From: Nepenthes gracilis
Taxonomy: Eukaryota; Streptophyta; Magnoliopsida; Caryophyllales; Nepenthaceae
NCBI GenBank assembly: GCA_033239525.1
Contig: BSYO01000030.1
Location: forward strand, 13,537,030 to 13,601,029
Direction: 5' to 3'
Length of the DNA: 64,000 bases
The position numbers were made by a program, and so were the translations under genes. This document shows, piece after piece, positions 59,629-64,000 of this stretch. Numbering within the stretch: position 1 is the first letter of the stretch; each line of letters opens with the position of its first letter. The notes under the pieces are model-generated. The model was not told the origin of the DNA and did not search any database. It saw only the letters and a program-made list of their open reading frames with translations.

Positions 59629-62600
59629 TGTTAGAGTTATAGTTGGCATATTCCGTATTCATATTTAATTATGTGTCGATGTCGCGTTATATTTCATCAA
59701 AGTGCTGTATCAACATATTTCTATAGCTGTCCGTTTTTGGGTTCCAGAAGCACCGCACTTGCCGTGCGCTCGCCATCCGCTCGAACTGAAATTCCAATAC
59801 CATCGAGTCTGCGGTGAGTTCACCATCCACTCGAGCTGAGATTCCAGTACCATCAAACATGCCGTGAGTTCGCCAACCGCTTGAGCCCGATTCCAAGCAC
59901 CCATGCGATTGCCGTGCGCTAACTGGCTGCTCGAGCGCAAATTTCAAAACTTATCCACTCGCTTCTCGCCTCCTTACTGCTAGAGCTCACATATCGTTTT
60001 CCGTTGAAACCCTCGGTGCACTCGCCACGCACTCGTGCACTGCGGCAACGAGCAGAATTTTTAAACCCGATTTTCGAGTACTCTATATATATGCACCTTT
60101 TTTCATTTGCCCTAATTTTGATTGATGCATTTGGAGCTCCTCTCATTGAGAAATAATCATCCATTTATTAAGAAAATCTATCTTTCATCATTGTGCTTTA
60201 TGTGCTAACTAGTTTTCTTAACACCTTCTCTTTATCGATCCATCATTTCTACCCTTTTACTTTCATTGGTGACGCCGGTTAGTTGAAGAATGAGATCCGA
60301 TCGTGTTCGCCACTTCAAGCGGACTGAGAGAGAAGATTGACGTGATCAGAAGGCGTCCGATTCCATTGTCGCGAGTAAATCTAATGAGTTCCTTGGTAGG
60401 GATCACAAGACGAGAATAAGTCGGTTAGGTTAGCGCATCTGTACCACCCGATCTGTAAGTTGATTTTCATAGTTGATTTCTTCTCTAACTATTGAAACCC
60501 AAAAGGTTTTTCTCAATTACCGTAGATATTGAATTTTTCCTTCGTCACTAAAATTGTCCCTTTTTATTATTACTTATTATTATATATATTTTTTATACTT
60601 ATTATTATTATTAGTATCTAGAAATAAATATTTATTATGTGTATTGAATATTTACTTTTATACTGCTTCCGCTAATCTTGCACGAGGCCAAAATATTATT
60701 GTATAATTTGGGACGAAATGTTTTTTCAATTGGTATTAGAGATATACCCCGATCCACAACTCCGATCTTGATACGTACTAGTCAATTGTTATCCGTTCCT
60801 CCCTACTTTGATGAGAGTAATTATATCTATAGGAATATTTGTATGAAAGCCTTTCTTTAATTGATGGATGAGCGCGTGTGGGCACACACTCAAATTTAGT
60901 GGAATCCACCCAAAAGTACTACGGGGGATGAACTGAGAGCTCTATCCTTTTGGACGAAAGAAGAGCTTGATTCATACAATTAGAATAGTAATGGACTACA
61001 TGCTATTTTTATAGTTGTATTGTCCGAAAATTTTAAACGTATCTCTATGTGCGAGACCTCAAAAGATACATGGGATATTCTTAAAATCAATCATGAAGAT
61101 ACCAAACTTATTAAAAATTTGAAACTATAAATTCTTATGACTAGATTTGAAGAAATTTGAATAAAGGATGATGAAACCTTTAATAAATTTTATACACAAT
61201 TAAATGATATAGTAAACTCATCATTTAATTTAGGAGAATTAATTCCTAAATATGGAATAGTTAGAAAAATCCTTCGATCACTTTCAGAGTGATTTAGACC
61301 TAAAGTCACTAATATCAAATAAAGTAAAGATCTTGATCAATTAAGAATCGAGGAACTTGTTGGGTCCTTTCAGATATATGAGCATGCTCTTCCTCAATCA
61401 AAAAGAAACAAATTAATTGCCCTGAAAACTATAAATGAAGAGAGAGATCGTCACTCGGACCAAGAGTCATATAGTGATGAGGAGTTTGCTATGTTCATAA
61501 AAAACTTTAAGAAATTCTTTAAAAATAAGAATAGCAAACATCCCTTCAAAGGAATTGATTTATCTTATGCTTCTATCAAGATAGATTAAAAGAAAACTAA
61601 AGATTTAAAAAATAAGAAACTCCAATGAATCCAATGCCATAAATGCCACGGTTTTGGTCATATCTGGACCGAGTGTCCAAATTTTAAGCATCAGAATGAA
61701 AAAGCCTTAAATGTGTCCTTAACGGATTATGAAAATTATAAAAATCACGATGGAAAATCCTCCGATGATGACGAGGTAAATTATATGGCATTCAAGACAA
61801 CTATCATTAGTAGTGATAAAACCACCAGTGCACCTCTTGAACAATTAGATTCCTCACATGAAAAATCTGATAATAAATTTGATGGGTTTTAAGAAGCGTA
61901 TGATAAACTATTTAGAAAATATTTAAAAGTAAAGATAATAAATAAAATCTTGAACAGTAAGCTCATTGAATTGGAAAATAAAAAGGTAGAATTTATGACC
62001 CAATTGGATGGTACCACAAAGATACATCATGATCTAGAAATAAAATACAGCTCCTTAATTGCAAAAATTAAATCCCTAAAAGTGGAGCTTAAAATCACTA
62101 AGAATGATATGAGCATATTTTCAAGTGGAGTATAAAAACTTGATCACATGTTGGGTCTTGAAAAAATTGATGGAAATAAAAATAATTTGGGGTATGTTGA
62201 GAATATTTCCCAACATGGCACACAATTTAAAATTATTTTTATTCTTGCCACAAACATTCCACACAAAAACACTAACACATCTAAAATTACTAAGTTAATG
62301 CCTCTACGTGTGGAGAAAAGATATGGCTCCGATCCTTTTTCTAATCTATATAGTCAAGAGGTTATGAAAAAGGCCACCAACACTAACCAGTTAATTAAAG
62401 CAAATAATTATTTTTACCAAAGACCTAGAAAGTCCTCTTTTATACCGAAGTTTGTGCCTACTTGTCATACGTATGAAAAGATTGGTCATATTTGGCCCCA
62501 TTGGTACACTATAAATTTTTTGTTCAACTAAAGACAAGGAACAAAAATGCACAAACTTGTTTATCATATTCAACAACTAAATACACAAGTAAAAAGGTTG

Positions 62601-62730
62601 AATCAGAAAGTAAATTCGGGAAGAAAACTATGGGTCAAGAAAAGATAACTAAAACTCTAATCAAAATTTTTAAAAAAGGGGGGGAAGTGGTATTTTTTTG
62701 GAATAAATTAATTTATTTCTAGATTTTTTA
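59629..62730 (+). mobile_element. 5' part of a Sirevirus-like Copia element: LTR and gag
   Basis: The 5' LTR is 59629-60728 (starts TGTTAGAG, ends GTTTTTTCA, with CTCTATATATATGCACC as TATA). TGGTATTAGAGATATACC at 60731 is the primer-binding site. Gag follows, and the element stops after about 62700 with no protease, integrase, reverse transcriptase or 3' LTR visible, so it is truncated or interrupted. Confidence 0.75.
60780..62700 (+). pseudogene. Degenerate Sirevirus-like Copia gag
   Basis: FDESNYIYRNICMKAFL (about 60806-60858) is the N-terminal DUF4219-like block. The UBN2-like domain (61140-61400) has ILRSLSE and LRIEELVGSFQIYE. The first zinc knuckle CHKCHGFGHIWTEC (about 61631-61672) is intact. 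A coiled coil (61900-62130) is followed by KLDHMLGLEKIDGNKNNLGY, a common motif in these gags. A second knuckle, CHTYEKIGHIWPHW (about 62464-62505), has lost two of its cysteines. Several in-frame stops are present. Confidence 0.75.
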
Positions 62731-63606
62731 GTTGTTTTAACAAGAGACAATAGGATTTGAAATAATTTGAACATACTTTACCCTAATTTTTTTTAACAAA
62801 AACATAATTTATCATAATTAAAAAAAACGATCAAAAAAATAAAAAAAGGAGGCGCACATTCTGTGCGTGGGCCCTCCACAGGCCCAAGCACACGCTGCCG
62901 CCTTTATCTTTCAACCGAGCAATGTGCACAGAGGCAAACCCTCATTCCACTCTCTCTTTGATCGCACACTTTCCTCTTCCGGCTACCTCTCTCTCTCATC
63001 CACTTTCAAAACTACCTTCTTTCCTCTCTATTGTCGGCGTCCTCGATGCAATTTCTCTCATTTCTCTCATTTTTCTCCTTTGTTGTACCGTCTGTCATTA
63101 CTGGGCGTCACCGCCCCTATTCCCTTCATTTTTGGCTGGATCTCCTCGTGGGTCACCGTTTTCTTGCCTACTTGCTCCAAATCCACCAGTTATTGCGTGG
63201 ATTTGGTGCGCCGACCATGGATCTTGTGCCTCCCCTATTTCCAGTCTCTCATGACGCCATTAATGGTGAAGATTGGCCCAAACCATAGGTGTGTGTGGTC
63301 CTCCCTGGCTGTGAAGATCGGCTGGGCAACGTGACTCAAGGTGGTGGTACGTCGCTGGACCTCTGCCACTGCACCAAGTGCTTCTCGGCGCTGCTCATGG
63401 GCGATTGCTTTGCGCCGCTAGCTGCTGCGCCTCCCTTTGTGGCTCACACAGCACACACATTCACATTCACACAAAAAAAAAAAAAACAAATATAACCTTA
63501 TCTCTCTCTATCTCTCCCTCTCTCTCTCTCTATATATATATCATTAACCGCAAGCATCAATATAACATTCTTTAAGTGTCCTTAAATTTTTTTTGATATT
63601 TTTCAG
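62731..63606 (+). other. Non-coding leader, possibly LTR, of the element at the right edge
   Basis: Sequence with GTGCGTGGGCCCTCCAC, CT-rich patches, an A-run at 63471-63486 and a CTCT/TATATATA tract at 63501-63541, directly before the ATG at 63607. Three overlapping open frames at 62867-63495 are low-complexity (Ser/Phe/Leu) and unlikely to be proteins. Confidence 0.4.
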
Positions 63607-63981
63607 ATGTCAGCCCCGAGAAAATCTTTAGCGCAAAAATTGATCGGCAAATGCAATCAGCCGAGTGGGCTCTCCGCTCCCGATTGTTTTATCAATCCAG
63701 AGGCTTAGGCCTTATTCACCACCCACATGTCCCATCGACAACTCTCCCTTGAACGGAAAGTTCGACTAGACTCCCTCAACACCTCCATATCTTTTGTCTT
63801 CACTGACCACCGTTGGGAGTTGGCTCTCACTGGTTTGATTGCTCATTCTCTTATTCTTATTCAAGAATTTTATTCGAATATTCATGAGTCTTCCTCCCAT
63901 TCCTTCTCTACCTACGTGCAGGGGAAACACATCCGGATTACTCTAGATGTGATTGCACGAGTTCTTATCCTTCATCGGTGA
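63607..63981 (+). pseudogene. ORF resembling a plant retrotransposon-associated domain (Transposase_32 type), interrupted
   Basis: ATG at 63607 (MSAPRKSLAQKLIGK) leads after one in-frame TAG (63706) into ELALTGLIAHSLILIQEFYS and TYVQGKHIRITLDVIARVL, then TGA at 63979. The order 'hydrophobic helix, EFYxN, V-x-GK, I-x-x-vla' resembles the 'putative plant transposon protein' domain carried by some plant retroelements. The frame beyond is outside the window. Either it is a dead copy, or the stops are read through or spliced around. Confidence 0.5.
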
Positions 63982-64000
63982 CCAATCCCAGCTACCCTTT

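Noticed and set aside
62867..63495. Three overlapping open frames before the right-edge ORF
   Set aside because: Low-complexity, CT-rich composition in all frames; most likely a leader or LTR.

Overview
The window looks like transposon-rich nuclear DNA of a flowering plant, probably a eudicot. It is AT-rich and has GT-AG introns and no bacterial-style operons. Most of it is LTR retrotransposons: Ty3/Gypsy of the Tat type (a second RNase H, antisense ORFs, a Tat-style gag zinc finger) and Ty1/Copia. I found no rRNA, tRNA or CRISPR array.

Host genes are few. (1) About 63-9060, minus strand: a multi-exon gene for a conserved plant membrane protein. Five exons are readable, and at least one middle exon could not be found. 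(2) 33283-34199, minus strand: a complete two-exon gene of the DUF7054 type. (3) About 51378-56918, plus strand: two phase-compatible exons of an unrecognised gene, separated by an intron filled with retroelements.

Transposon layout, left to right: a doubtful LTR remnant (3.2-3.95 kb); a 330-bp tandem duplication (4.24-4.90 kb); an LTR remnant (9369-about 11768) with a second solo LTR nested in it (10816-11719, TSD TATAT); a solo LTR (13099-14087, TSD AAGGT); a full-length but coding-dead Tat-type Gypsy element (16762-27602, TSD GTACC); a Copia gag-protease-only element (about 29.1-32.24 kb); a second Tat-type element in reverse orientation, lacking most of pol (36090-45508, TSD ATTTT), with a small LTR inserted in its gag; a foldback element; three more Copia LTR pieces; a second gag-protease-only Copia (about 51.6-54.77 kb); a clean solo LTR (55634-56431, TSD AATTT); another Copia LTR (about 58.3-59.1 kb); the 5' LTR and gag of a Sirevirus-like Copia (59629-about 62.7 kb); and a broken ORF resembling a plant retrotransposon-associated domain that runs to the right edge.

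The most interesting material is the Tat elements. Both carry genes antisense to gag-pol, between pol and the 3' LTR (two C-terminal copies in the reverse element). The dead pol of the first shows a strikingly uniform set of in-frame TAG stops, which fits CAG-to-TAG decay of methylated CHG sites. The two gag-protease-only Copia elements share an unusual conserved tail after the protease and look like a non-autonomous lineage. Domain names are from recognition by eye, without database searches.
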